This document shows, piece after piece, positions 19,439 to 27,937 of a stretch of 50,791 nucleotides of DNA (the first letter of the stretch is position 1; every line of letters starts with the position of its first letter). The stretch covers positions 1 to 50,791 of the forward strand of contig NZ_BKCG01000013.1 of assembly GCF_008974325.1 (NCBI RefSeq). The letters run 5' to 3'. The notes below the pieces were generated by a model that saw nothing but the letters and a program-made list of their open reading frames with translations, was not told the DNA's origin and did no database searches. Source of the DNA: Patiriisocius marinus (GTDB taxonomy: Bacteria > Bacteroidota > Bacteroidia > Flavobacteriales > Flavobacteriaceae). A program made the translations under genes and the position numbers.

Positions 19439-20734
19439 CTATTTCTGAAGAACAGTTTCCCGAACTATAATAAATGCTTCTTTTAAATCAGACTTTAAAT
19501 CTTCAATATTTTCAATACCTACAGACAATCTGATCAAATCTTTACTAACACCTGTAGCCAATTGAGCTTCATCATTCAATTGTTGATGTGTAGTACTTGC
19601 TGGATGAATAATAAGAGATTTTGTATCGCCTATATTTGCTAAAAGAGAAAATAACTTAGTCGTATCTGCAATCGCTTTAGCCGAATCATACCCACCTTCA
19701 ACACCAAAAGTAACTACACCGCTTTGACCATTTGGCAGGTATTTTCTAGCAAGCTTAGTATAAGCACTTGTTTCTAATCCTGGATAGTTTACCCAATTAA
19801 CTTCTGGTTGTTCTTGTAACCATTTTGCCAATTCAAGCGCATTTTCGCTATGCTTTTTTATACGTAATTCTAGTGTTTCTAAACCCTGAATAATTTGAAA
19901 TGCATTAAATGGACTTAATGCTCCACCATAATCACGAAGTCCTTCAACTCTAATTTTAGCAATAAAAGCTGCTGGTCCAATAGCCTCACTATAAACTAAT
20001 CCATGATAACCTGCTGATGGCTCGGTAAATTCTGGAAATTTTCCATTTGTCCAATCAAAAGTCCCTGCATCAATTATAACACCACCCAAAGCAGTTCCAT
20101 TTCCGTTAATATATTTTGTGAGTGAGTGTATTACTACGTTGGCTCCATATGCAATAGGGTTTAACAGATAAGGTGTTGCCACTGTATTATCTACAATTAA
20201 TGGTACTTTATACAACTTAGCCTCTTTTGAGATTGCCTCAATATCAAGCACATCAAGCTTTGGGTTTCCTAAGGATTCAATAAAGAAAGCACGAGTGTTT
20301 TCCTTTGCTGCTTTATTAAAATTTTCAGGGTTTGAAGGATCAACAAACGTTGTTGTTATCCCGTGGCGAGGTAATGTTACGCTTAATAAATTATAGGTCC
20401 CCCCATACAAACTACTTGATGCAACAATATGATCTCCTGCTTTTAAAAGTGTAAGCAATGCCGTAGAAATAGCAGCAGTTCCAGACGCTGTAACAACAGA
20501 CGCGATACCTCCCTCAAGTGCTGCTAATCGTTGTTCTAAAACATCGTTCGTAGGATTATTTAAACGTGTATAAATGTAATTTGGGACAGTTAAATTAAAT
20601 CGTCCCGCAGCATCATCAGAATCATCAAAAACATATGCTGTTGATTGATAAATAGGAACCGCGCGTGTTCCACCGTGTTTTGTTACATCGTGTCCTGCAT
20701 GTAATGCTTGGGTTGCAAATTTTTGGGTACTCAT
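19439..20734 (-). CDS. metY: O-acetylhomoserine sulfhydrylase (MetY-type PLP enzyme)
   Basis: 431 residues, the typical length of O-acetylhomoserine aminocarboxypropyltransferases. It replaces the acetyl group of O-acetylhomoserine with sulfide to give homocysteine directly. Visible are the N-terminus TQALHAGHDVTKHGGTRAVP, the region ASSSLYGGTYNLL, IVDNTVATPYL and the PLP-lysine motif VIHSLTKYINGNG. The C-terminus contains SLIIHPASTTHQQL and RLSVGIENIEDL, standard for the Cys/Met metabolism PLP family. It is the first gene of the operon and follows the SAM riboswitch by about 110 bases, so it should be directly repressed by high SAM. Confidence 0.95.
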   Translation of the reverse strand: MSTQKFATQALHAGHDVTKHGGTRAVPIYQSTAYVFDDSDDAAGRFNLTVPNYIYTRLNNPTNDVLEQRLAALEGGIASVVTASGTAAISTALLTLLKAGDHIVASSSLYGGTYNLLSVTLPRHGITTTFVDPSNPENFNKAAKENTRAFFIESLGNPKLDVLDIEAISKEAKLYKVPLIVDNTVATPYLLNPIAYGANVVIHSLTKYINGNGTALGGVIIDAGTFDWTNGKFPEFTEPSAGYHGLVYSEAIGPAAFIAKIRVEGLRDYGGALSPFNAFQIIQGLETLELRIKKHSENALELAKWLQEQPEVNWVNYPGLETSAYTKLARKYLPNGQSGVVTFGVEGGYDSAKAIADTTKLFSLLANIGDTKSLIIHPASTTHQQLNDEAQLATGVSKDLIRLSVGIENIEDLKSDLKEAFIIVRETVLQK

Positions 20735-20843
20735 TTTTCTAATTTTTTGGTTGACCGCTCTGTTTTAGTAAGGTCTATTAATAATGATTTAGAAAAATGT
20801 TATAAGAATTGACTACAATATTCTGAAAAAACATTGTGTGGTC

Positions 20844-20965
20844 GTTATCTATCTTTAACTTTCGTTTTAGTAGAATTTAGCACCTTCTCGAAACCGAAAT
20901 TACGGTATGACATCGAGGGTTGCTAAGGTTTCGTAGGGTCTAATCCCTCCACCTTTCTTGATAAC
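20844..20965 (-). promoter_or_regulatory. SAM-I (S-box) riboswitch controlling the methionine operon
   Basis: On the minus strand the S-box core is clear: TTATCAAGAAAGGTGGAGGG, then ACCCTACGAAACC, TTAGCAACC, a P3 hairpin (CCGTAATTTCGG), AAGGTGCTAAATTCTAC and a small P4 stem around AACGAAAGTT. The outer P1 stem is GTTATC (20960-20965) with GATAAC (20844-20849). The aptamer binds S-adenosylmethionine. Between it and the metY start lie about 110 bases without a convincing U-tract terminator, so control may act on translation or through a weaker ACAAT/ATTGT hairpin. Confidence 0.93.
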
Positions 20966-20995
20966 ATTTCAATAAAGCTTTGAACTTTGTGAGTA

Positions 20996-21028
20996 CAAAT
21001 ATTGTGAAAAATATTTTAAACTTCCAAA
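20996..21028 (-). promoter_or_regulatory. Candidate promoter of the methionine operon
   Basis: On the minus strand TTTG (21025-21028) is followed after 21 bases by AATATTTG (20996-21003), one mismatch from TAnnTTTG. Transcription would begin about 25 bases before the riboswitch P1 stem. The rest of the gap up to 21226 is AT-rich without other recognisable signals. Confidence 0.45.
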
Positions 21029-21226
21029 TAAAAAAGAATATTTTTCCGATAATAGATATTTAATACCGATAATTTAGATTTAATTACCGCATAAAGCGGA
21101 TATAAAAGAAAATAAATAATATCATTAGTTTTTAAGCTGAAATTTTAACTAGCCTGTTAAGCACGCTAAACTAAATAATATAGTCTTGCTTCCTTTTTGA
21201 ATCAGGTTTTCACTCTAGTTCTTCTT

Positions 21227-21244
21227 TAATTTTGGCTAATTTTG
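21227..21244 (+). promoter_or_regulatory. Tandem -7 promoter boxes before the SpoU methyltransferase gene
   Basis: TAATTTTG occurs twice, at 21227-21234 and 21237-21244, both exact matches to TAnnTTTG. A TTTT at 21207-21210 could serve as the -33 element of the first. The second box ends four bases before the ATG, so transcription from it would give a leaderless or nearly leaderless mRNA. Confidence 0.5.
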
Positions 21245-21248
21245 CACA

Positions 21249-21785
21249 ATGAAAAATAGGAAGCTAAAAAATAGTGAGTTAGATCGTATAGATGCTGAAA
21301 CCTTTAAAATTTCAGAAAAAACACCTATTATTATTATTCTGGATAATATTAGAAGTTTAAATAATATTGGTTCTGTTTTTAGAACGGCAGATGCTTTTTT
21401 AGTTAAGAAAATATACCTCTGCGGTATTACAGCGCAGCCACCACATAAGGATATTCAAAAGACTGCCCTTGGAGCTACAGATAGTGTTGAATGGGAATAT
21501 GCTGAAAACACAATGGACGTAGTTAACAAATTGCAAAGCCTAGGTGTTTATGTCGTAGCGATAGAGCAAGCTGAAAATTCAATAGCACTTCAGGATTTCG
21601 CTATTGAAAAAGATAAAACGTACGCAATAGTCTTTGGTCACGAGGTTAAAGGTGTGCAACAAGAAGTTGTTACATCAAGCGATGGCGTTATTGAAATACC
21701 GCAATACGGAACAAAACATTCACTTAATATTTCGGTAAGTACTGGTGTGGTAGTTTGGGATTTATTTTCTAAAATTAGACACTAG
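21249..21785 (+). CDS. TrmH/SpoU-family RNA 2'-O-methyltransferase
   Basis: 178 residues, a single SPOUT domain without the N-terminal extension of RlmB. These enzymes use SAM to methylate ribose 2'-OH in tRNA or rRNA. The three family motifs are present: motif 1 in DNIRSLNNIGSVFRTADAF (Asn and catalytic Arg), motif 2 in YAIVFGHEVKGVQ, and motif 3 in IEIPQYGTKHSLNISVSTG, which form the knot and SAM site. The gene stands alone, divergent from the methionine operon and convergent with folK. The exact RNA target cannot be told from sequence. Confidence 0.9.
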   Translation: MKNRKLKNSELDRIDAETFKISEKTPIIIILDNIRSLNNIGSVFRTADAFLVKKIYLCGITAQPPHKDIQKTALGATDSVEWEYAENTMDVVNKLQSLGVYVVAIEQAENSIALQDFAIEKDKTYAIVFGHEVKGVQQEVVTSSDGVIEIPQYGTKHSLNISVSTGVVVWDLFSKIRH

Positions 21786-21798
21786 AAATTAATATACT

Positions 21799-22923
21799 CT
21801 AATGTAATATTTGTTCTAGTATTGAAATATAGTGGGCTCTATTTTTCACGAAATCCATTTCTGATATATCAATTATCTTAATATTATCGTTGTGCGTGTT
21901 TTTAATATACTCTAAATATCCATCATTAATTTTTTGAAGGTATTCAGCTTCAATACTCTTCTCGTAGCTTCTTCCTCGCTTTTTAATATTCGCTAATAAT
22001 CGCTCTGTGTTTTGATACAAATAAATATATACATCTGGCTTAGCTAATTCTTTATGCATTAAATGAAAAAGCTTTTTGTACAAATTGTATTCTTCTGGCT
22101 GTAGCGTCACTTTCGCAAAAATTAACGACTTATAAACGTCATAATCCGCTACAACATAATCTTTAAACAAATCAAATTGTTTTATATCCTCTAAAAGTTG
22201 TTGGTATCTATCTGCCAAAAATGACATCTCTAAAGGAAACGCATAGCGTTGCTGATCTTCGTAAAATTTAGGTAAAAATGGATTATCTTTAAAACGTTCT
22301 AATATAAGTTTCGCATTAAAGTCGTTTGAGATTAAATGCGCTAAACTTGTTTTTCCCGCTCCTATATTTCCTTCTATTGCGATATAATTAATATTGCTAA
22401 AATCATAATCACTTCTAGGATTACGAAGCCATTTAGACTGCTTAACAATAGTGCTAGTATCTGAAGTTTGTTCTAAAAGCGTAACAAAACTCTGCTTAAA
22501 CGATGGATGAAAAAGGCTTGAATTTATTTCCACAAGTGGCTGTAAAACAAATTTACGCTCTTGAATGCGTGGATGTGGAACTTGTAAGCTTTTACTTTCA
22601 ATGACATCATCGTTATAAAGCAATATATCTATATCAATAACCCTTGACGTATACCCCTCAACTTCAGCTCGCTCTCTTCCTAACTTTTTTTCAATAGCTA
22701 AGACAGTTTTTAATGTCTTACTTGAAGTCATTATTGTTGAGACTTCAACAACACAATTTAAAAAGTCACCTCCATCAAAGCCTAAAGCTGGAGTTTCATA
22801 AACTGCTGAAATTTTATTTACTGAACCTAACTCTTTAAATAATACATTTACAGCCGCTTGCAAATGTTCGAAGCGATTACCTAGGTTACTACCTAAACTA
22901 AGATATATGGTGTGATATTGAAT
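21799..22923 (-). CDS. folK: Fused HPPK (FolK) and deoxynucleoside kinase, with apparent ATT start
   Basis: The first ~145 residues are 6-hydroxymethyl-7,8-dihydropterin pyrophosphokinase (folate synthesis): YLSLGSNLGNR, VYETPALG, GRERAEVEGYTSRVIDIDIL and VPHPRIQERKFVLQPL. The rest is a deoxynucleoside kinase: P-loop IAIEGNIGAGKTSLAHL, LERFKDNPFLPKFYED, DRYQQLLED and the lid RGRSYEKSIEAEYL. A conventional call would start at the TTG at 22863, but that removes the essential SLGSNLGNR segment. The same frame stays open 20 codons further and encodes IQYHTIYLSLGSNLGN, with no ATG, GTG or TTG before the upstream stop. I therefore place the start at the ATT at 22923 (374 residues); ATC at 22926 is an alternative. 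A sequencing or real mutation of an ATG is possible. HPPK-kinase fusions occur in Flavobacteriia. Confidence 0.85.
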   Translation of the reverse strand: MQYHTIYLSLGSNLGNRFEHLQAAVNVLFKELGSVNKISAVYETPALGFDGGDFLNCVVEVSTIMTSSKTLKTVLAIEKKLGRERAEVEGYTSRVIDIDILLYNDDVIESKSLQVPHPRIQERKFVLQPLVEINSSLFHPSFKQSFVTLLEQTSDTSTIVKQSKWLRNPRSDYDFSNINYIAIEGNIGAGKTSLAHLISNDFNAKLILERFKDNPFLPKFYEDQQRYAFPLEMSFLADRYQQLLEDIKQFDLFKDYVVADYDVYKSLIFAKVTLQPEEYNLYKKLFHLMHKELAKPDVYIYLYQNTERLLANIKKRGRSYEKSIEAEYLQKINDGYLEYIKNTHNDNIKIIDISEMDFVKNRAHYISILEQILH

Positions 22924-22975
22924 GATAACTAAGGTATTTTATAACGAATTTAAGAAAAACAAAACTAGTGCCTTA

Positions 22976-22983
22976 TATCTTTG
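22976..22983 (+). promoter_or_regulatory. -7 promoter box of the queuosine-precursor transporter gene
   Basis: TATCTTTG matches TAnnTTTG exactly, but no good TTTG is seen at -33. It overlaps a TTG at 22981 that could be taken as a start; transcription should begin after it, which argues for the GTG at 23002. Confidence 0.5.
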
Positions 22984-23001
22984 CAAACAATAAAACAAGA
23001 C

Positions 23002-23700
23002 GTGAATTCCCTTAATTTCAAAGACCAACTAGCTGCACAGCGTATCTATCTCATTTTAGGAGCATTGTTTATATGTTCGCTAGTGGTTTCTAACTTAATA
23101 TTCCAGAAGTTCTTTTATTGGGATTTCTTTGGTATTTATACGTTTGAAATTTCAGTAGGAATACTTCCGTACCCAATTACATTTTTAATAACTGACATTG
23201 TAAGTGAAGTTTACGGAAAACGAAAGGCAAACCAACTAGTGATTGCTGGTATATTTGCTTCATTTTTCTCACTCGCAATTATTTTAATAGCAGATTATGT
23301 TCCCGCTACAAGCTGGAGTCCAATCGATAATGGAATGTTTACTAAGGTTTTTGGCGCGACTTCCATTGCAGTTTTTGCTTCAATGATGGCGTATCTATTG
23401 GCACAGTTTATCGATATTCAAATTTTTCATTTTTGGAAACGATTAACAAAAGGAAAACATTTATGGTTGCGGAATAATTTCTCAACTTTTATATCACAAT
23501 TTGTAGATACAGCTACGGTATTATTATTGCTCTGTAGTTTTGGGAAAATAGATTGGGCATTATTTAGTGGCCTTTTATTGAGCGGCTTTTTATTTAAAGT
23601 AATAGTAGCAGCACTAGACACCCCTTTTTTATATTTAGCCGTTGGCATTATTAGAGACCGATTTAACCTTAAACAAGGAGAAGAACTTAACGATTATTAA
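23002..23700 (+). CDS. Queuosine precursor transporter (YhhQ/VUT family)
   Basis: About 232 residues from a GTG at 23002 (reading VNSLNFKDQLAAQRIYL); the frame is open to a TTG at 22981, but that codon lies in the promoter box. The protein is an inner-membrane carrier of the VUT/YhhQ family, which takes up queuosine precursors such as preQ0 or preQ1 for tRNA modification. Six or so hydrophobic segments are visible, beginning YLILGALFICSLVVSNLIF, with the family motif FLITDIVSEVYGKRKANQL between helices and a further helix near VDTATVLLLLCSF. It precedes the AsmA-like gene by 9 bases, so they are probably co-transcribed although no functional link is obvious. Confidence 0.85.
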   Translation: MNSLNFKDQLAAQRIYLILGALFICSLVVSNLIFQKFFYWDFFGIYTFEISVGILPYPITFLITDIVSEVYGKRKANQLVIAGIFASFFSLAIILIADYVPATSWSPIDNGMFTKVFGATSIAVFASMMAYLLAQFIDIQIFHFWKRLTKGKHLWLRNNFSTFISQFVDTATVLLLLCSFGKIDWALFSGLLLSGFLFKVIVAALDTPFLYLAVGIIRDRFNLKQGEELNDY

Positions 23701-23709
23701 AAAATAAGC

Positions 23710-26406
23710 ATGAAAAAAGTATTGAAAATTAGTGGAATTGTTTTGGGTGTTATCATCCTATTTTTACTTGCCGCACCATATCTTTTTAAAGGATCGTTAG
23801 AAAAGCTATTAGTTAAAAATATTAATAAAAACATTAACGCAACTGTGGCTTGGGAAAATTTTGACTTAAGCCTTGTTCGTAGTTTTCCTAATGCAACTTT
23901 AGTTGTCGAAAATTTCAGTGTAATTAATAAAGAACCTTTTGCCGGCGATACGTTAGCTAGCGGAGAACAACTTAAATTACATATGGGTATTACACCGCTT
24001 TTCAAAAGCGGAGATAACCCCATAAAACTAGATGAAATTATTCTTAACAACACTTATATCAACATTCTTGTAAATGAAAATGGAGTTGCTAATTATGACA
24101 TTACCAAGAAAAATAATTCTGGTGCAGCTGAACAAACGTCACAAAATGAAAGCAGTGGATTTACCTTCGACTTACAACATTATGAATTAAAAAATTCGCG
24201 TGTTAATTATATAGACGAGTCTACTAAAACATATTTATCTCTCAAAGAACTAAACCATGAAGGAACAGGAGATTTTAGTTTAGACAACTTAGAACTTGAC
24301 ACTTACACCAGTGCGATTGTCTCATACAAAATGGACAAACTAGCTTATTTGTCCAATAATAAAGTAGCTCTTGACGCTGTTTTTCAAATGGATCTTACTA
24401 ATCAGAAATATACATTTCTAGAAAATGAAGCCAAAGTTAACGAGCTTCCATTAAAATTTGATGGTTTTGTAAAAGTCAATGAAAACAGCAATGAAATTGA
24501 TCTAACTTTCAATACCCCAAGCTCAGACTTTAAAAACTTTCTTGCGGTAATCCCAAAGGAATATGTGAAGGAGTTAGACGGAGTAACCACTACTGGAAAT
24601 TTTACAGTAAATGGTGTACTTAAAGGTATTGTTGATGAGGAGCATATCCCAACAATGAATATAAAAGTTCGTAGTGAAAACGCCTCTTTCAAATACCCCA
24701 ATTTACCTAAAACTGTACGCGATATTTCTATAAATGCAGATTTAGTTAATAGCACCGGTCTACTTAAAGACACCTATCTTAACATTGCAGGAATGACTTT
24801 CAAAATTGACGAAGAGCTATTTAACCTTAGCGGAAATATTAAAGATTTCACAAATAACATGTTGATTAACCTTGCATTAAAAGGGACTATAAACCTTGCA
24901 AATATTGAGAAAGTATTACCTGTCGAACTTGATAAAAAATTAACAGGAATTTTTAAAGCAGACGTCATAACAAACTTTGATATGAAATCTGTGGAAACAG
25001 AGCAATACCAAAATATCAAAACTAACGGTACTGCAAGTATTAAGGATTTTACATACCAAGATGCTGCATTTAAAAATCCAATAAACATTGACAACGCAGC
25101 AATTACAATGAGCCCTGGAAACATACAGCTAGACAATATGACAGCACGTTCAGGAAGTACAGATATGAATGCCACCGGAAGCATACAAAACCTTATCCCT
25201 TGGGTTATGGCAAAACAAGATTTAAAAGGGCGTTTTAAAGTAACATCAAACACTTTTAACGTGAATGATTTTATGACTACTGAAACACCCGCCACTGGAA
25301 AAAGCAGCAATAATACATCTTTTAATGAAGAGGCTAGTTTTAAATTGCCAGATTTTCTTGATGCTACTCTAGACTTTAATGTAAACAAAGTGCTGTACGA
25401 TGATTTAGTATTAGAAAATACGAAAGGAAGTGTTTCAATTAAAGACGAAACCGCAGCCTTAAAAAACGTGACATCAACAATTTTTGGTGGAGATATCGCT
25501 ATCGACGGAAACGTTAATACAAAACAAACTACTCCTACTTTCGGAATGGACTTAGACTTAAGCAAAATTAATATTGAAGAATCTTTTTCTAAGTTAGGTT
25601 TGTTAAAGTTTTTAGCTCCAGTAGCTAAAGCACTTCAAGGTAGTATGACTACTAAATTTAAATTAAATGGAAATTTAAATCAAGACCTTACTCCTAATTT
25701 AAAAACATTAGCAGGTACTGCATTTGCTGAAATACTTACTGCTGAAGTAGACAAAAACCAAATGCCATTACTCTCTCAATTAAGTCAACAATTAACATTT
25801 ATAGATCTTGACAAGCTAAGCCTTCGTGATGTTACAACAAACCTTACCTTTAATGACGGAAACATAATAGTAGCTCCATTTAACTTTGATGTAAAAGGAA
25901 TTAAAGTAACTGCAGGAGGTTCTCACGGTCTAGATCAACAGATGAATTATAATGTAAAGCTTGATGTTCCTGCTAGATACTTAGGAAGTGAAGTAACATC
26001 ACTATTATCTAAAATAAATCCTGCCGAAGCAAATGCGATGACTGTTGCTCTTCCTATAGGATTAACAGGAAATTTTACAAATCCTAAAATTAATCTAAAC
26101 ACAAAAGCTGCTATTAGTGAACTAACTCAAAAACTAATTGACAAGCAAAAAGATGAATTGATTGATAAAGGTACAAATGCTATAAAAGACATTATCACTG
26201 GAGGAGGAAATTCAAGCGGAAACAATACAACAGGTGGTACCGTAGGTGGAATTCTAAACGGAATTCTAAAACCGAAAGATTCTACTACCACTAATCAAAC
26301 TACAACTCCTCCAAAAGAAGATCCTCAAACTGTAATTAAAGATGTTTTAGGAGGGATTTTTGGAAATAAAAACAAAGCAAAGGATTCTATTGAAAAAGGA
26401 AATTAA
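23710..26406 (+). CDS. AsmA-family protein
   Basis: 898 residues. One N-terminal membrane segment (residues ~6-25, ISGIVLGVIILFLLAAPYLF) anchors a very long beta-rich periplasmic body, as in AsmA, TamB and YhdP-like proteins. The N-terminus resembles AsmA (membrane anchor, then VAWENFDLSLVRSFPNATLVVENF), and the AsmA C-terminal region lies around residues 640-780 (LTFIDLDKLSLRDVTTNLTF, PIGLTGNFTNPKINL). The tail is low in complexity, rich in Gly, Asn, Thr and Lys. In other bacteria such proteins move phospholipid between membranes or affect outer-membrane assembly; I infer a similar envelope role. It follows the yhhQ-like gene by 9 bases. Confidence 0.88.
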   Translation: MKKVLKISGIVLGVIILFLLAAPYLFKGSLEKLLVKNINKNINATVAWENFDLSLVRSFPNATLVVENFSVINKEPFAGDTLASGEQLKLHMGITPLFKSGDNPIKLDEIILNNTYINILVNENGVANYDITKKNNSGAAEQTSQNESSGFTFDLQHYELKNSRVNYIDESTKTYLSLKELNHEGTGDFSLDNLELDTYTSAIVSYKMDKLAYLSNNKVALDAVFQMDLTNQKYTFLENEAKVNELPLKFDGFVKVNENSNEIDLTFNTPSSDFKNFLAVIPKEYVKELDGVTTTGNFTVNGVLKGIVDEEHIPTMNIKVRSENASFKYPNLPKTVRDISINADLVNSTGLLKDTYLNIAGMTFKIDEELFNLSGNIKDFTNNMLINLALKGTINLANIEKVLPVELDKKLTGIFKADVITNFDMKSVETEQYQNIKTNGTASIKDFTYQDAAFKNPINIDNAAITMSPGNIQLDNMTARSGSTDMNATGSIQNLIPWVMAKQDLKGRFKVTSNTFNVNDFMTTETPATGKSSNNTSFNEEASFKLPDFLDATLDFNVNKVLYDDLVLENTKGSVSIKDETAALKNVTSTIFGGDIAIDGNVNTKQTTPTFGMDLDLSKINIEESFSKLGLLKFLAPVAKALQGSMTTKFKLNGNLNQDLTPNLKTLAGTAFAEILTAEVDKNQMPLLSQLSQQLTFIDLDKLSLRDVTTNLTFNDGNIIVAPFNFDVKGIKVTAGGSHGLDQQMNYNVKLDVPARYLGSEVTSLLSKINPAEANAMTVALPIGLTGNFTNPKINLNTKAAISELTQKLIDKQKDELIDKGTNAIKDIITGGGNSSGNNTTGGTVGGILNGILKPKDSTTTNQTTTPPKEDPQTVIKDVLGGIFGNKNKAKDSIEKGN

Positions 26407-26452
26407 TTTAAACACACTGTAAGTATCTTCTTAATTTGGCTACCTATAGTGT

Positions 26453-27082
26453 ATGTTTTTATTAACACTTATAATAGGTTTTATAGCTGCGGTCATTGCT
26501 GCAGCACCACCTGGAGCAGCAAATTTAGCAGTAATAAACACTACGTTAAACCACTCCATTTACAAATCACGTTTATTAATAATAGGTGCAGGTTTAGGTG
26601 AGATTGCAATAGCAATAGCAACCCTATATTACACTAAAATCTTTGTAGGTTTCTTCAAAGAAAACCTCTGGATTCAGATTACTGTATTTAGTTTGTTTAT
26701 CATAATAGGTATGGGCATATTATTAAAAAAACAGATACCCACTAAAAACCTCAATCTAAAATTCAACATAAAAATACATACATTTTTAAGAGGCTTTTTA
26801 TTTGCATTTATCAACCCTCCAGTAATATTGTTTTGGGTACTAGCATACACTGTAATAAGAATGTATGGAATTCATATTTCAGAAATGAGTATGGTATCGA
26901 CACTACTTCTCTTCTTTTTAGGAATTTTTTTAGGTAAAACAGCCACACTTTATGCTTATGCAATTTGGAGCGAAAAACTTAATAGAAAATCAACTAATTC
27001 TAAAAGCCGAATTTCAACAATAACAGGTATCGCTCTTGTTGTAATTGGCGTTCTTCAAGCCATTAAATTTTCGTATTTCTAA
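26453..27082 (+). CDS. LysE-family transporter
   Basis: 209 residues with about six membrane segments. The N-terminus FLLTLIIGFIAAVIAAAPPG ends in the family Pro-Gly motif, and the second half contains GFLFAFINPPVILFW, a typical LysE/RhtB motif around the central Asn-Pro. Family members export amino acids such as lysine, homoserine or threonine. The substrate cannot be assigned; its neighbours give no hint. A degenerate -7 box (TTAATTTG) lies shortly before the ATG. It converges with the DUF2797 gene with a gap of 17 bases and no clear terminator. Confidence 0.88.
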   Translation: MFLLTLIIGFIAAVIAAAPPGAANLAVINTTLNHSIYKSRLLIIGAGLGEIAIAIATLYYTKIFVGFFKENLWIQITVFSLFIIIGMGILLKKQIPTKNLNLKFNIKIHTFLRGFLFAFINPPVILFWVLAYTVIRMYGIHISEMSMVSTLLLFFLGIFLGKTATLYAYAIWSEKLNRKSTNSKSRISTITGIALVVIGVLQAIKFSYF

Positions 27083-27099
27083 TTTCAGAAATATTCAAT

Positions 27100-27894
27100 T
27101 TAAGATACACGCAACGTAACGACAAAACCTTCGTTGCTTCTTACATTAAAAACTGTATCATCATCAAAAATTAGATACTGCCCTTTTATCCCTTTAAGTA
27201 CTCCCGTATATTCTGGAGTCTTAGTTAAATTGAGTGTTCTTAATTTCTTCGGAAATTTTAAAACTGGAAACTCTAGGTTAGTTTCAGTATTACTTTCTAT
27301 AAAATACTGCTGTGCCTCTTCAGGAATATACTGTCGCAACTTATCACGCCAAGCAACAAGATCTTCATCTTGAATTTCATTTTTAAGCATTGTGCGCCAA
27401 TTAGTTTTATCACCCACATAATCTTTTAAAGCGACTTCAGTAATACCCGCAAGATACCGATTAGGAACCTCTACAATTTCAATTGCTTCATGGGCACCTT
27501 GATCAATCCATCGAGTTGGAATTTGAGTTTTTCGAGTCACCCCTACTTTAACATTACTACTATTGGCTAAATAAACAACATGAGGCTTAAGCTGCACTTT
27601 CTCCTCGTATTCTAAATCACGATCTTCAATACCTAAATGCGCTTTACTTAGCTCAGGTTTCATGATCCAATCTGCAGCTTGCGGAATTTCAAAAAAACAA
27701 TCATAGCAAAATCCCTGTCTATAGATTTTTTTATTTTTTTTACAATTAAGGCATTGGTATCCTACAAAATTGATAGTAACTTGCTTATCAAGTAATTGGT
27801 TAACATTTAAAAAATCATTTTCGAAAACTAAATAATACTGAATAGGTGAACCTATTTCAGTTTGCATTTTTGTTAGAACGCCTTGGTACTGCAT
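27100..27894 (-). CDS. DUF2797 family protein with zinc-ribbon-like cysteines
   Basis: 264 residues, matching DUF2797 proteins of unknown function. Near residues 50-70 it has CLNCKKNKK and GFCYDCF, two CxxC pairs that probably bind zinc. After that comes VVYLANSSNVKVGVTRKTQI followed by PTRWIDQGA; the pattern of Tyr, Lys-Val-Gly-x-Thr and a later Arg-Trp resembles the core of GIY-YIG-type domains, but this is my inference. The C-terminal ~60 residues contain LKGIKGQYLIFDD, beta-rich. The ATG start is preceded by a short divergent gap to the GH3-like gene. No function proposed. Confidence 0.85.
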   Translation of the reverse strand: MQYQGVLTKMQTEIGSPIQYYLVFENDFLNVNQLLDKQVTINFVGYQCLNCKKNKKIYRQGFCYDCFFEIPQAADWIMKPELSKAHLGIEDRDLEYEEKVQLKPHVVYLANSSNVKVGVTRKTQIPTRWIDQGAHEAIEIVEVPNRYLAGITEVALKDYVGDKTNWRTMLKNEIQDEDLVAWRDKLRQYIPEEAQQYFIESNTETNLEFPVLKFPKKLRTLNLTKTPEYTGVLKGIKGQYLIFDDDTVFNVRSNEGFVVTLRVS

Positions 27895-27937
27895 AAAATA
27901 AAATTGTATTTTTAAACTTTAAAGATAGGTCAAAATT

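Noticed and set aside
24402-25565. Two long minus-strand ORFs (123 and 263 codons) inside the AsmA-like gene
   Set aside because: Shadow ORFs of a low-stop reading frame; the AsmA-like protein on the other strand is clearly coding.
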